A stretch of 64,000 nt of DNA from Sitta carolinensis (Eukaryota; Chordata; Aves; Passeriformes; Sittidae): NCBI GenBank assembly GCA_032173965.1, contig CM063288.1, positions 13,434,501-13,498,500 of the forward strand, given 5' to 3'. Each line of letters starts with the position of its first letter. Position 1 is the stretch's first letter. Of the stretch, positions 35,601-47,163 are shown one piece after another. The notes below the pieces were generated by a model. It was not told where the DNA came from. It ran no database searches and saw nothing but the letters and a program-made list of their open reading frames with translations. The translations under genes and the position numbers were made by a program.

Positions 35601-38600
35601 CACAGAACGAGATGGCTTTCCCACACAGATCCAGTGCATTTCAGATCTCCCTGCCAGTGTGACTAAGTAACATTACACACTCATCACCTCCTGTGCATCA
35701 CTACAGCAGACCATGAGTGAGCTATGCACACAGATTATGGGCTGTTAACCATTCTTTACAAAGAATTTCATTCTTTACAAATAATTCAAGAATTGAATGC
35801 TTTGAAGCTGTAGACAGAACATCAAAATGTACCATAGAAAAACTATAGCATTTTTCAGTTCTGCACATTATATATTTGCAATATTTATGTTAAATTATAA
35901 ACATAAAAGACTGAGTGGAAACATTATTTTTACAGATGAAAGCGAATGGGCAGCCTCATTATTTTTCCTTAAAAATGGATAATACCAGCTGCTTCTAAAG
36001 GGATCCACAGTATAACCCTTTTCAAGAATTAAGTACATAATCCTGAAATTACTCCATCTCAGCCCAAGGTATAAGAAACAAAGGTGTCCCACACCTATGG
36101 ACAATCACATGTTTCAGAAAGCAAATCAGCGTATTTCTCCTTTCATGAAGAAAATGGGATATATTTGATATTCACAGCCAGGTATGGGATTAGTTAATAA
36201 AAATGGGATGCAGAGAACCAGTGGTGAGGGGTGTTCTACCTGCTGTAACCACAGACTAATCACTCATCTCTTTGTGTCTTAGTTCCCCTGTGGCACAAGG
36301 CTGCCATGAGGTCAAAGCTCTTAAAAGCCTGAACTCCTGCTTGTTTGCTAGAGCAGACATCCATGTTCTTCCGGAGCCTTTAGCAGACCCTTTACCATTG
36401 AGCAGGAAAGACTACAACATGGACATCTGGACATTTCAAATAATTTCTCTTCTCTCCTGCAGCCTGATAAGATTTGTTTGATCCTCCCATTCCAGATCTT
36501 TAATTTGTTGTGTCTGCCTGCTCTTTATATTGATGAAAGGAAGAGGAGCTTCAAAGGCAAAATGAGAGAACAAATAGATAAAAGTTTTGCCAATCATCCT
36601 CCCTACTTTGTAGGAATCTAATTTGTGGCTAAGTCTGGTGAAATCCCCACTAAAGAACATATAAAATGATACCTTCTTCTTTTATCTGTGGTGAGATAGA
36701 GTGTGGTCTCTGAATCAGGGAGGTTATTTTCTTCAAGTAATCCCTTCTCATGGATTCAAAAGACTCAGTGATCCAGTTGTTGCATTTGCCCTCTCTGACT
36801 AAGCAGAGACTGAGCCAAGCCAATGTGCAGTGCTCTGTAATGATGCTAATTTACAGATCTGGTCTAAGAATGAAAGGTTCATTAGAAGGGTTCAGTAACT
36901 AATTACCACCATGCTTTAGTATAATGTAATGCAGAAAATTGAAAGGATCTATCTGGATTGTTTAATGGAATAATTAACATTCCAGAAGTAACCAACTTCA
37001 TGTTATTTAAATTCACATATAATTTCAATTTAGGAGAAGCTGCAAACACCCCTCAAGACAGAAATAACAAAGAGTCCTGTGAAGAGGAGCAAAAGAAAGT
37101 ACAGAGAGATTCAGCTCAAGGAATAATGTCACATGCTGGTATTACATAGAGGAAACTTATCTACCATGTAAACAGCTAGAAGGAAGGAATAATGGGAATA
37201 TTCAGCATTACAGGAGGGTGACCATCCAGCCCTACATTGTTTGGGTTCAGAGAAACCTCAGGGTGCAGAGAACTGTACAAATGTCTTCCACAAAAACAGC
37301 ATCTTCCACTTAACCACCTGTCCCTCCTGCCTTTCTTTACTCCTCTGCTGTTTGCTTCTTTTCTCTATTTCATCCTTATAACCTCTTGCCCAGCAGTGCT
37401 GTGTCTACTGAGAACAGCCTGGCAACAAGACAGCTTATAAAACTGCAGACCCAGCTGGTGACCCAGTAAAACATTTGGTACCTGGGAATCTGTATAAACT
37501 TTTAGTCAGTAAACTTCAATCACAAGAGAAATCAGGTTATAACACACACTCACTACAAAAATACTCAACAGTTTTGCATTTTCCTTTTCCAGGAAAGAAG
37601 TGTGATATGAAAGCATTTGAAGAAGGAATGTGAACTTTTGCGCTCCATCCCTCTGCTCTGTTCTGATGTTCTGCATTAAGAGGTAAAACGTTCTTGGGCA
37701 CCTGGTGGTCAAGGGATCCAGGAACCAGAAGCACTTGTTTCCTCAGAAAACGTTACCAATACTGTCTGTGCATGTGTTTGTCTAAACATTGGTTTAGCTC
37801 TTTGGCCTCTATCAACCAGATTTGACAGTGGAAGTTTGACATGAAAACAAACAGCAACCTGTTAAAGGAACAAGACTGCAATTATCTCACAAGAAAAAAA
37901 AAAACAAAAAAAACCATAAAAGAAATCTCAAACCCTCAAAACTGCACTGTGAATTCAAATGTTATTAGTTGATAGCTGGAAAGGAAAACAGATGTTGAAA
38001 ATAGCCCATGAGCTGAAAAATATTTAATTAGGGCTCAAGACTTGGGACTCCAAAAGTTTCACATCAGAATGAAACTCATGGAAATCTGCTTTTATTTTTT
38101 CTGTCCCTTGCTTGGCATACTTGGCAGTTTTGAGATCTGCACTGAGTTAGAGCTTGTTTGTGCTCATCAGCTCCACTGCGGTAACACAGTCTCTGTTCAA
38201 GCTTCATCCGTTGAGAAGCTCATTACTTCCTCTTTCAAATAGGTACAGAGCATTTTGTCTCATGCATTTGCAAGGAAAAGAAAACCAAAAACAACCCCTC
38301 AAGCAGTTGTTTTAAGAATATTTCTGCTGCGCTCAAAAATGTGGACAAACGTATAACTCAGATCCTATAGATTTTGGTTGCAATGGAGGAGTCTTAGCAC
38401 TTAGTTAGCTTAGAAGAGGTCTTTACATATTACTGCTACAGCTCTTTATTACACTGAAGCCCTCAGATCTTCTTCAGGCATTAATTTTTCAATAATCCCT
38501 TACTGATCAAGGAGAATATTTTCTTAATCAACTCGTGGAGTTCTCTGGGCTATACCTTTCTTTCTCAGACTTGTGAGGCAAGCCGTACTCTGCTGAGGAA

Positions 38601-38860
38601 ATTTCTCACATCTTCTCTTCACCAGTGAGGATTATATGTTCAATACCAAAGGAAAAAAGTTGAACAGGAGAGGATTCATCACAGGTCCAGCTTCAGGGAC
38701 AACTGATTAGGACACTTACAATTTCACCAGATGAGCTGATAATTCCTCTGCACTTTTCAACCATAGGGATTTTCTCAAAGCTTACTCAATATCTAAATAT
38801 GTTTAGTGACAAATTTCTTCATCCAAAAATGATACAGAAAGGTAATAATATTCCACTGTT
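29677..38860. other. Long non-coding stretch
   Basis: About 9.2 kb without a recognisable gene. Minor items: an AATAAA with CTG-rich downstream sequence near 29863; a perfect 8-bp-arm hairpin at 30891-30912 (TGGATATC, loop ATAACT, GATATCCA); an AT-rich inverted repeat with 10-bp arms at 34578-34614; and a 12-bp direct repeat ATTCTTTACAAA at 35751-35762 and 35770-35781. Open frames of up to 118 codons occur but match nothing known. Confidence 0.5.
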
Positions 38861-38955
38861 ACCAAAAAAAACAAACAAAAAAACCCCCAAAAAACAAAAC
38901 AAAACAAAACAAACAAAAAAAACAAAAAAACCCAAACAAAACAAAAAATAAAACA
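38861..38955 (+). repeat. A-rich (AAAAC)n tract with C runs
   Basis: About 95 bases of AAAAC, AAAC and A runs broken by short C runs (near 38884 and 38931). The architecture is similar to the tract at 25920-26018. Confidence 0.9.
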
Positions 38956-40084
38956 GGTACATTTTTTTGACATATGAGCTGTGATTTTCTTGTCCCTTTA
39001 CAGCTTGAATTTTCAGTATCCTTCCAACAAATGATTTCCCAAATGGAAATTTTACGAATGGTGTAATTCTGAAAATACAGCCATAAATACTTTTTTCGTT
39101 AGAAAGATATCAGAGTTCAGGACAATGTCACTTCCATTTATTTCATTTTGATAGGTAACTGATTACACCACCATCCTTCCAAATTAAATATATCAATATA
39201 CTTTCAGAGGGAAGGCTCCTTCCAGTCAGAAAAAGCTTTGCATGTCATCATTGACACTGTAGGTGGAAAGTATGAAAGATAATCATATCTTATTAATCAG
39301 CTTTACTTTGTCACTGCAAATAGACTAGGGTTCAGCACAGGGTTATTTTGGCTCTTTGTGTATGTTTGGGATGTGAGGTGGTGTTTGTTCTTCTGTTTTT
39401 CTTTTTTTCTTTTTTTTTTTAATGAGTAAGAAAATAAAAATCCTTATTGCATTCTGAGTAGCGCTTAGTGAGAGACATAAAAAGAGAAAACATCTTTTAG
39501 CAAGAAGATTACACCGTAGCAAATCTTACAAAGTATAATAATTCTTGAGATCCTTGGTTACACAACACAATAAATTAGTTTGAAACCTCTTTAACCCCAG
39601 ACAGGTTTGGGAGGGGAGCTGCTATATATAATTTCTGAATAGAAGCATTTCTGACATAGCCAACCACAGTGTGACATTCATTGAATGATTCATTCCTATG
39701 CTTGTTTAATTTGCTGTGCTAGCATATAATTTGGGGAAAATAATTTCACTTGCTTTCTCCACTCAAAAAATTCAGAAAGGTTAAGAATAACTAATAGTTA
39801 TCTCTTGATTTGAAAACATAAAGGACTGTATAATTGCTGGATGACATATCCAGCACGATATTAATTTTCAGACAAATCATCTCCTTAGACAAAAACATTA
39901 TCCCAAACTGTGTGTTCTCTCTGGCCATGACTTATCCAAGCCCTCATCTGAAGCCATGCCTTTGATTTTGCTGCTTTCCTCCATTCCATTTAATGTAACT
40001 CAGACTAGATGAGAAAAAAGGGCCTGAGAGTTTTCAGTTACATCTGGTCTTTTGCACCTATAATATGTTGCTTTAGTACCTCAT
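38956..40084. other. Non-coding AT-rich stretch
   Basis: No gene seen. Contains a short poly(T) run near 39410-39420. Unique sequence otherwise. Confidence 0.55.
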
Positions 40085-40300
40085 TAGGCCCAATGACTTT
40101 TGCTTGAAGAGATTGGTTTTAAATGACTCAAAAGTGGTGAAGCTTCCACCACTCCCTCCCAGAGGGTCCATCCGGTAGTGACTGACAGGCTACAGTGTAA
40201 GGAAGAGCAATTGGAAGTACCAAAACAAAACATGTCTTCCATTACCTGAAATCCAGTCCTCCTGTAATCCACTGCAAGTATTTTCTTAGTCATACACCCA
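40085..40300 (-). mobile_element. Decayed CR1/L3-like LINE remnant
   Basis: Read on the plus strand it resembles the reverse complement of an ancient CR1/L3 3' region: 'cccaatgacttttgcttga', then 'tttaaatgactcaaaagtgg', 'gaagcttccaccactccctc', and later 'cctgaaatccagtcctcctg'. The 'ccaccact(c)cc' block followed by 'taaggaagagcaatt' and the 'atccag' block in that order is typical of CR1-clade remnants in reverse orientation. It is much more diverged than the copy at 27385, and the end points are approximate. It could be a different old LINE. Confidence 0.4.
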
Positions 40301-41870
40301 AAACAAAGACTGCATTAGAGTAAATACTCTAAGCTTTTCAGAGGGTCTGATCCAAACTGACAGGTTTAGCACAGTATTTCACTGGTTTGCCTCCAAATTC
40401 CATGGGGAAATGGGGAAATTTGGATATAGACAGATTCTGGACAAAAACTGCACATTCAACTTTAAGACGGCATCAAAATATTTGACAATGCTGCCAAAAA
40501 TATATAAAAGCTATGTGGATTTTCTACTCTTAATCGTTCTTTATGTACCTCAAAGGGTTGGAACATAAAGTTGAGTATGTAACAGTCCAAGGTCATCTCA
40601 ATGAACAAAGGTCTCAAGTTCAAAATATTAGCCCAAGATGTGACTCCTAGAAATGCTGGACTTTGTTTAACCTGCCTTATCACCAGCAAACTTGGAAACA
40701 CAGTAATTTTTATCTTATAGGAAATATCTGCTTTTCCAAAGCAAAAATGCCTGTGAAAGGTAGGCAACACACTCCAGGTGTATGTCTTGAGTTATACCTC
40801 CCTGCTTGGGGACCCATGTAAAATGATACAAAGAAAACAAACTAAAAGAACACATCAAATTCTGCAAAATTAAGCTGGCATCCTAGAACTTAAGATCAAA
40901 TCCGATTTTGGGTCCCCATTTTAAACAGTAGAAAGGATTAAATTCTTCAATTTTAAAATGTCTGACTGCCATAAAGTTTAAAAACTCCAAAGATAAGTAG
41001 AGAGGGCATTAACTGCTCAATAAAAGCTTCAGCATTCCTTCCTCCATCTCTTAAGGAAACATCCCATTTCCGTACATTATTTATCATGCTGCTGTTTTCC
41101 TGAGCAGCTTAAATTTGCTATCATTTCCTTCTTTATTCAAAGAGATTTTAAATGCCTCTAAAGTACGTATTTTGGTAGTGCTGCCATGCCTATTTGTAGT
41201 GTATAGAGATGTCTGGATCCAGAGTTCTGCATTAGAAGAAGCAAGGAGGAGTTGCAGGTAGCATCATGCACCACACATCCCTCAGGTCCCACACAGGTTG
41301 CATTGTTGCCTGGGGGAATGGTAATGACAACACAGGGGGATATTTTGGGTCTTCCATTTCTTAGCAACTTATCCTGGTAGAATTAAAGAAGAGAGAAGAT
41401 GGCTGAGGAGCTGCAAAGTGGTTATTTTACCCAAGTTAATTTTCAACAACTAATTCAGAAATTTTCCCCTCTTCCCCTCTTATTTCACTGGCAAAGCTGG
41501 TGACTGATTTTGAAAGTAGCTTGCAGCAGGCAGCTATACTCATCCATCAGCTTTAAGATCTCATGAACATGAATGAAAAAAAATAAAGAAAAAAGAGAAG
41601 AGCATTTTAGTCTAAACCATAAAGAAAAAGCAAATAAGATCATTAATTTTTTACAGAATCAAAAGCACTCAATTACCTTGCTTTTGTACAGGAAGGAGGA
41701 ATTTCAGTATGAATTGATTTGAGGTGACTGCTTTGACAGAAAAGGGAAGGATTTCAAACTTGGTTGTTTCCTACCATTTCCCCCCTCCCCACACACTCCC
41801 TTTATGCACTTAATCTTCTGCTGCAAAGAGTTTTAATAGTGAAGGGTCTGCAGTGCTAATACTGATAACT
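40301..41870. other. Non-coding stretch
   Basis: No recognisable gene. A minus-strand open frame at 41158-41367 (70 codons) has asparagine-cysteine-rich wording but matches nothing known. There is an A-rich run near 41575-41600. Confidence 0.5.
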
Positions 41871-42110
41871 GTATGGTGCTGTGCCTATTTGTCAGTTTAA
41901 TGATTATGTACATGAGAAAAATTGTTGCCTTCCTTCAGCGGCTGATGAGCTTTTCAACACATTATTACCAGAATAAATGTGAAAAGTAAAGTAGGAATTT
42001 TCAGTGGAGGGAATAATTAAGCAACCTCATCACTGAATTTTAATTAGTGATACAAGGACTATTTCATTGCTCAGCTCTAAATGCACTTTCTGATGAGGAC
42101 ATAATACCTA
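41871..42110. promoter_or_regulatory. AT-rich homeodomain-motif cluster, candidate enhancer
   Basis: Contains two homeodomain cores, in GAATAATTAAG (about 42011-42021) and TTTTAATTAGTG (about 42038-42049). The second lies within a near-palindrome formed by ATCACT (42029-42034) and AGTGAT (42046-42051) around AATT repeats. The texture is that of conserved non-coding developmental enhancers: dense TAATTA-type motifs and no repeats. Conservation cannot be judged from one sequence, so this is inference. Confidence 0.2.
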
Positions 42111-45100
42111 AATAGATCTTGTGTGGTGCTCCTTTTGGAAGAAAGGGGAAGAGCTCAGGTTTGAAGCAAGTAGGGCCATTCCCTCCCAAGCACTAGAGGA
42201 CTTGCAGCAGTGGAATTATCAGGGTATATTGCCATCTATTTTAATAAGAAAGAGCACAAAAGGCAGTATTATGTCAAAATCTGGCTCTGACTGGATAGTT
42301 CAAATATTTTCTTAATTATTTTGCTGTCAACAGAAGGCAAGGCAGACAGTCAGACTGTTATTACCTATTAGTTGCCAAAATTTTTGCCTCACAAATCATT
42401 GCAAACCTTTGCAATTTCTCACAAATCACCTTGTCCCCATTTTTGAACCACTCTTTTATTCAAAAAACCTTGACAGTTATATTGTAAATATGAGGTGTAC
42501 CTTTACCATGACCTCAAAGATCACCACTCCCATATGTACCATGTCTGGCAACTACTACTCCTATTGTCTTGTATGTTTTTGTACTGATATCCTGCTGATT
42601 TATAATCTGATTGCCTCTTTTGTTATGTGGAGAGTGCTTTGAATGTGCAATAATATTAAAGGAGTCGCTTGCTTGAATTCCAAATACTGTTTCATAACCT
42701 TGCATTTGCCTGATTGAGAATTGTGTGTAACCATATGTTTCTATATCTATGTATGAGTGCAAACTCACCATGTTACACTTTACTAATGGACACAAGACCA
42801 CAGGCTGCAGCATTAATATGCAAAAGCCATTAAGTTCCTGAACACACTGCTATGATGAAACCCTTAATAGGATGTAGACTGCTGAATTAATAACATTCAT
42901 CGTGATTGTAGTGAGGTGCCAAGACTAATTGGAAAAGGTATTTGATCATAAAAATAACTACCAGGATATTTTTTTCCTTTTTTTTTTTCCACATAATGAA
43001 TTTAAATGTGCAGTGAATAGAGAGGGAAAGCAGGGTGGTTAAAAAATTATGCCTGGTATTGTGTATGTTAGAAACACAAGTTAAATTAATTGTACATGTA
43101 TTTCAACAATCTTCCATGCTTTGTCAAGTTTCTGTTTTTAAAGTCACAGTCTAGATGAATCTTTTTACAAGAATAATGATCTTAACAGAGTCAGGTACCT
43201 GAGCAAAGCCATTTAGAGGTGCTTCACCTCTACAGTTGATAATCATGTAAGGAAAAAACGGGCAATTAAACTTTACATCAGAGTAAATTCTCTGTTCTCC
43301 CAACTTCTCACTAGCTTGCAGCTTACCTGGATCTCAAATGCACACCCATGGAAATAAAATTCCTTGTTGTTTAAAGAGCTGTCAATATGAAGCATGCTCC
43401 TGATTTCATACATGTGTTGACTAACAGTACAAAAATACTCCTGGAAACAAGATACCAGAGTAAAAGTAACAATGCTGGGCTGTTTTCTGTAACTGATTAA
43501 TATTTTAAACTGCTAAATATAAGCCAAATTCATTTCAACAGTTTTTTTATTTAGGTAGTGTTGGGGGTTTTGGGGAAGATTTTGTTTGGTTTTTTCTTTC
43601 TGTTTGGAATTTCTTGGTTTGGTTTTAGGATTTTTGCATAAGAAATTCTTTTAAATAGTGCTTTCCTAAAGAACTCTTTCAGGAGCAGGTCTTGAAAGTA
43701 ATTGTGGGGTAGAGACTTATTTGTGGACAATATTCATATTGATATATGAATAGCAGATGCAAATGGGAATAGTCTTCCTCAATGGGAAGCCAGACTGAAG
43801 TACTCCATAGACACTTTTATAAAAGGTACCTCTACAGAGCAGGGAAAACAAGCTTCCTAACCTGAGCTGACTAGAAGAGTAGTCCTGAAAACTAAGAAGT
43901 TGAACATTTTAGGAGAGATTTATCTACAATATAACTGGTTCAAATGATTCAGATAAAAGCTTCCTTCCTCCCATCCCTCCTTTCATGATAACATTTCATA
44001 AGTTTGTCATACAATGCTTAATAGGATAATTAAAAAAAAAAAGAAAAACCAAACCAAAAACGAAGACACACATTTCCTATAGTCTGTTTAAATATCCTTC
44101 TGGAGACTTTAATTATTCCTTTATTAAGTAATAGAAGAAAATGGAAACAAGAGCAACTGGATAGTCTTCCTTTGGAAATCTATCACTGCCCGTTAGTTTT
44201 TCTTTTTTATTTACTCTTTCAATGCTTGCAGTTTCCTTTTGCATCAAATACTTCTCATACTCCATATCCTGCTAATTTCCCTATTCTTATCCACCACTGC
44301 TGCTGCAATAGCCCTTGAAGAGCAGCTGGAATGCTTGAGCACTACAGCAGGCAGAGGGCTTTTCCAGGCCATTTTCTCCTGCTGGCCTGTCAGCCTATGC
44401 TCCAGGGGCTCCTTGTGCTTCAGGGATACAACCACACACCCAGGAGGAGGCAAATCAAAGCCTCCAGAACCACAGAACACATGTTAAACCTATTCCCTAC
44501 TGTGGCTTGAGCAGTCCAGCTGCAATCAGGCAGGGACAGCCGTTCTCTAATACAGGTCAGGACCAGAGGATCAAATGATGGGCCACCAGAACTGGGTTTA
44601 TTTTCTTATTTTTCTTCTTAGCTGATTTATGATCCTTTAAATACTTGTATATTTAAAAATAAGTCACAGAGACCCTTCACCTTATGAAATTAGAGACAGA
44701 ATGCTGAAAAAGGAAAGAGAGCTTTTTACAAGGAAATCACACACAGTGACAGGACTCCAAGAGGAAGAAAACTCTGGATTCAACCTCCTATTACATGATA
44801 AAGACCATCATTCTTTGCTGTTGAAACAAAGTAGGTGGGGTTTCTTTGGTGAAAGGATTATTTCAAAGTACCAATTACCTTAATTATATATATTAAAACA
44901 TATCTAAAATTATATACACACACTTCTAAGCTTTTCTGAGATTCTCTTCCACTCTAAATCAAATAATACAAGATTCTTAACAGACATGACCAGAACAAAA
45001 TCTGAGGTTGAAGAGTTCCAGGAAACACCTTCAAGTTGTGATAAAGTTGAAATTAGTTGTTTTTACTTGAAGCTTAGCAGAACCAGAAGTAATTTGTAAA

Positions 45101-45544
45101 GTTTAATTTTTTTTTTTCCAAGTTGATAAAAACAATGTTGTGTGAAATTCAAGTGACTTGGACAGTTTTGCTACTGTCTGTGGTACATAGGAACAAAGTA
45201 GTAATATATGAGTTTTATGAATTTTGTATAATAAATAAAACAAAAAATTAACAACTTAACAAACTTTCAACATTTAAAATGCATGGGGGAAAAAAGTGGT
45301 TTTCATCAGCAAATACTTTAGACATAAAGTATATTTCAACTGAAATATTTGTACTTTTTCTTTTTTTTTTCTAATATTGTAGTACAACTAATGAAAATTT
45401 TCAGTGACTGAAATTCATCACTTAATCTTTAAATTAAAAGACTGTTTATTGAATTAAAGCTATACTATAAAATAAATGTCAAAATGAAACACTGAAATAA
45501 AACTTTTGAACTTTATTGGAAAGAGAGCTTATTCAGGTAGTTTC
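42111..45544. other. Non-coding AT-rich stretch
   Basis: No recognisable gene. An octamer-like POU site (TAATATGCAAA, ending 42824) and further AATTAA motifs lie at 42810-42950. A G/T-rich low-complexity tract lies at 43561-43628. Confidence 0.5.
43561..43628. repeat. T/G-rich low-complexity tract
   Basis: Irregular GGGTTTT, GTTTGG and TTGG units. On the minus strand it reads as A-rich sequence with CCAAA/CCCC units, related in style to the A-rich tracts at 29631 and 38861. Two G runs (5 and 4) are too few for a stable G-quadruplex. Confidence 0.65.
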
Positions 45545-45569
45545 AAACTAAACTAAACTAAACTAAACA
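45545..45569 (+). repeat. (AAACT)n microsatellite
   Basis: About five units of AAACT, with the last unit altered to AAACA. Short and simple. Confidence 0.85.
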
Positions 45570-45902
45570 AGATTTCTACCTTCCTTCATAATTTGAATTA
45601 TAATATAACTAACTTGCATTATAATGTAACTTTTCAATTTTTTCAGTACCAAGCAAATTTGGAAATACTGGAATCACCTATAGCGAAAATCAAAGTTTAA
45701 GGCAAGAAGTCCAGACTCAACGCTTCATGCACCATCTTACATTGAAGACCAGTACACTTTAAATAGGGAATTTCAGTGATAAAATTGGTTCAACTCCATA
45801 ACTTTATCTTCTTATGCAAATACATTCAACGTTGCTTTTCTGATCCATTTATAAACACTGCCTGTAAGGCAGAGCCTGAAGTCATCAGTCATTTTGCAAT
45901 AG
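45570..45902. other. Non-coding AT-rich stretch
   Basis: Nothing recognisable besides AT-rich unique sequence before the possible coding remnant. Confidence 0.5.
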
Positions 45903-46243
45903 AAAGACGATATATCAAAACAAGAACTTGAAGAGTACAAGAAAAAAGATTGCTGCTCTTGAATCAGACACTTCAAAATAAAATACATGAGGTTGAGTTC
46001 AAGAAAGATAGCCTTACTATTTCACTGGTTTTTTCACAAAAAAACAGGGATGCAAATAGAAAGAAGCCCAGCTCCCAGAAGAAAGTGACACTTGCTAAGC
46101 CTAAAGACTTTCCCAGGCTCTGTAGATGCTTCTGGCAGCTCATAATGAGGATCTCTTTACAGAGCTTTCAGTCTCATAGACCCACCCTGCACTCGGGGTA
46201 TGGAAGCATCAAGGACAGAAAACTCACCTTAGATATTAAAAAA
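45903..46243 (+). pseudogene. Possible decayed coiled-coil coding remnant
   Basis: Frame 45903-45947 reads KDDISKQELEEYKKK. After a shift of frame, 45950-46243 continues with LLLNQTLQNKIHEVEFKKDS and a lysine-rich part to a TGA stop. Both halves have the charged, heptad-like pattern of a coiled coil and run on in register once the single frame change is allowed. A splice-acceptor-like TAG (45900-45902) precedes it. No parent gene is recognised, there is no poly(A) tail, and lysine-rich frames are common in A-rich DNA, so chance is a real alternative. Confidence 0.12.
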
Positions 46244-47145
46244 TGATACCAAAATAAGGACACCAAACTTAAAATTAAAAGCGTCTGAGAATACACCTGA
46301 TGGGGCAGCTGCAAACATGATGCTCTGGGGGATATTACTGCACCAGCAAACACTGCTCACATTAATAGGGCATTGGACAAAACAAGAAAACTCTTAGTGA
46401 AAACCTCTCAGTATAAAGCTTGCCACTATAAGATTCCCGTTTTAGCTGACTCCAGAATATCCCTTTAAGAGGCAAGATATAGTGGAACTAATCATGGCAA
46501 AGAAAGCATAGGCAGTGGTAGGTGTTTAATTACACTGAACAAAAAAGAAGTCAGAACTGAGAGCCAGGAGAAGAGACATCTTAAAGCAAGGGCTGAAATA
46601 GAATCCTTTTCCACACATGACTTGGACAAAGGCAACTCCTATTGAAAAATCAACACTGAAAATTATTTTAAACACCTCTATATAACCATAATCCTAATCT
46701 ATATATTTGCATCCTCTGTTCTTTTACTCCACTCACACCTTTGGGAAAGGAAGATTTTTTATTTGCTTTAGTAATTCTTGGAGCTTTCTGTGTATAAGCA
46801 TGTATTTTGTTCCCTGGAAGTCCCATTTACGAGTAAAGCCAATGTGGTGAGCGCATGGCTAAAACCTGCATGGGAAGAAGAACTGCACTTTCAGACAATG
46901 ATGTGCCTCAGCCCCCAGTGCTGATGTGGGGACAGGGATCTGTATTACCCAGGAGCAATACAAGCAACAAACCTAACTGCTCTAGATCCAGAGCATTTTT
47001 CAAATTATGGCACATAGCAACAGATATTTTACTAACCAATACAAAACTATTAAAGGAAGCTTATAAGTCACATGACATCAGTGAAAATTAATCCATGGTT
47101 TACTGCCTTTGGAGTACTGCTGCAATCATAAGTCCTGAGGGCATT
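46244..47145. other. Non-coding stretch
   Basis: No recognisable gene or repeat family before the poly(A) run at 47146. Confidence 0.5.
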
Positions 47146-47163
47146 AAAAAAAAAAAAAAAAAA
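47146..47163 (+). repeat. Poly(A) run, 18 bases
   Basis: An uninterrupted A run followed by CCAAACT and, a little later, a G/T-rich stretch and a short GA run (about 47218-47230). No AATAAA precedes it. Confidence 0.9.

Noticed and set aside
41158..41367. Minus-strand 70-codon frame with NATC/NSS wording
   Set aside because: No homology recognised, no promoter or splice context. Likely chance.
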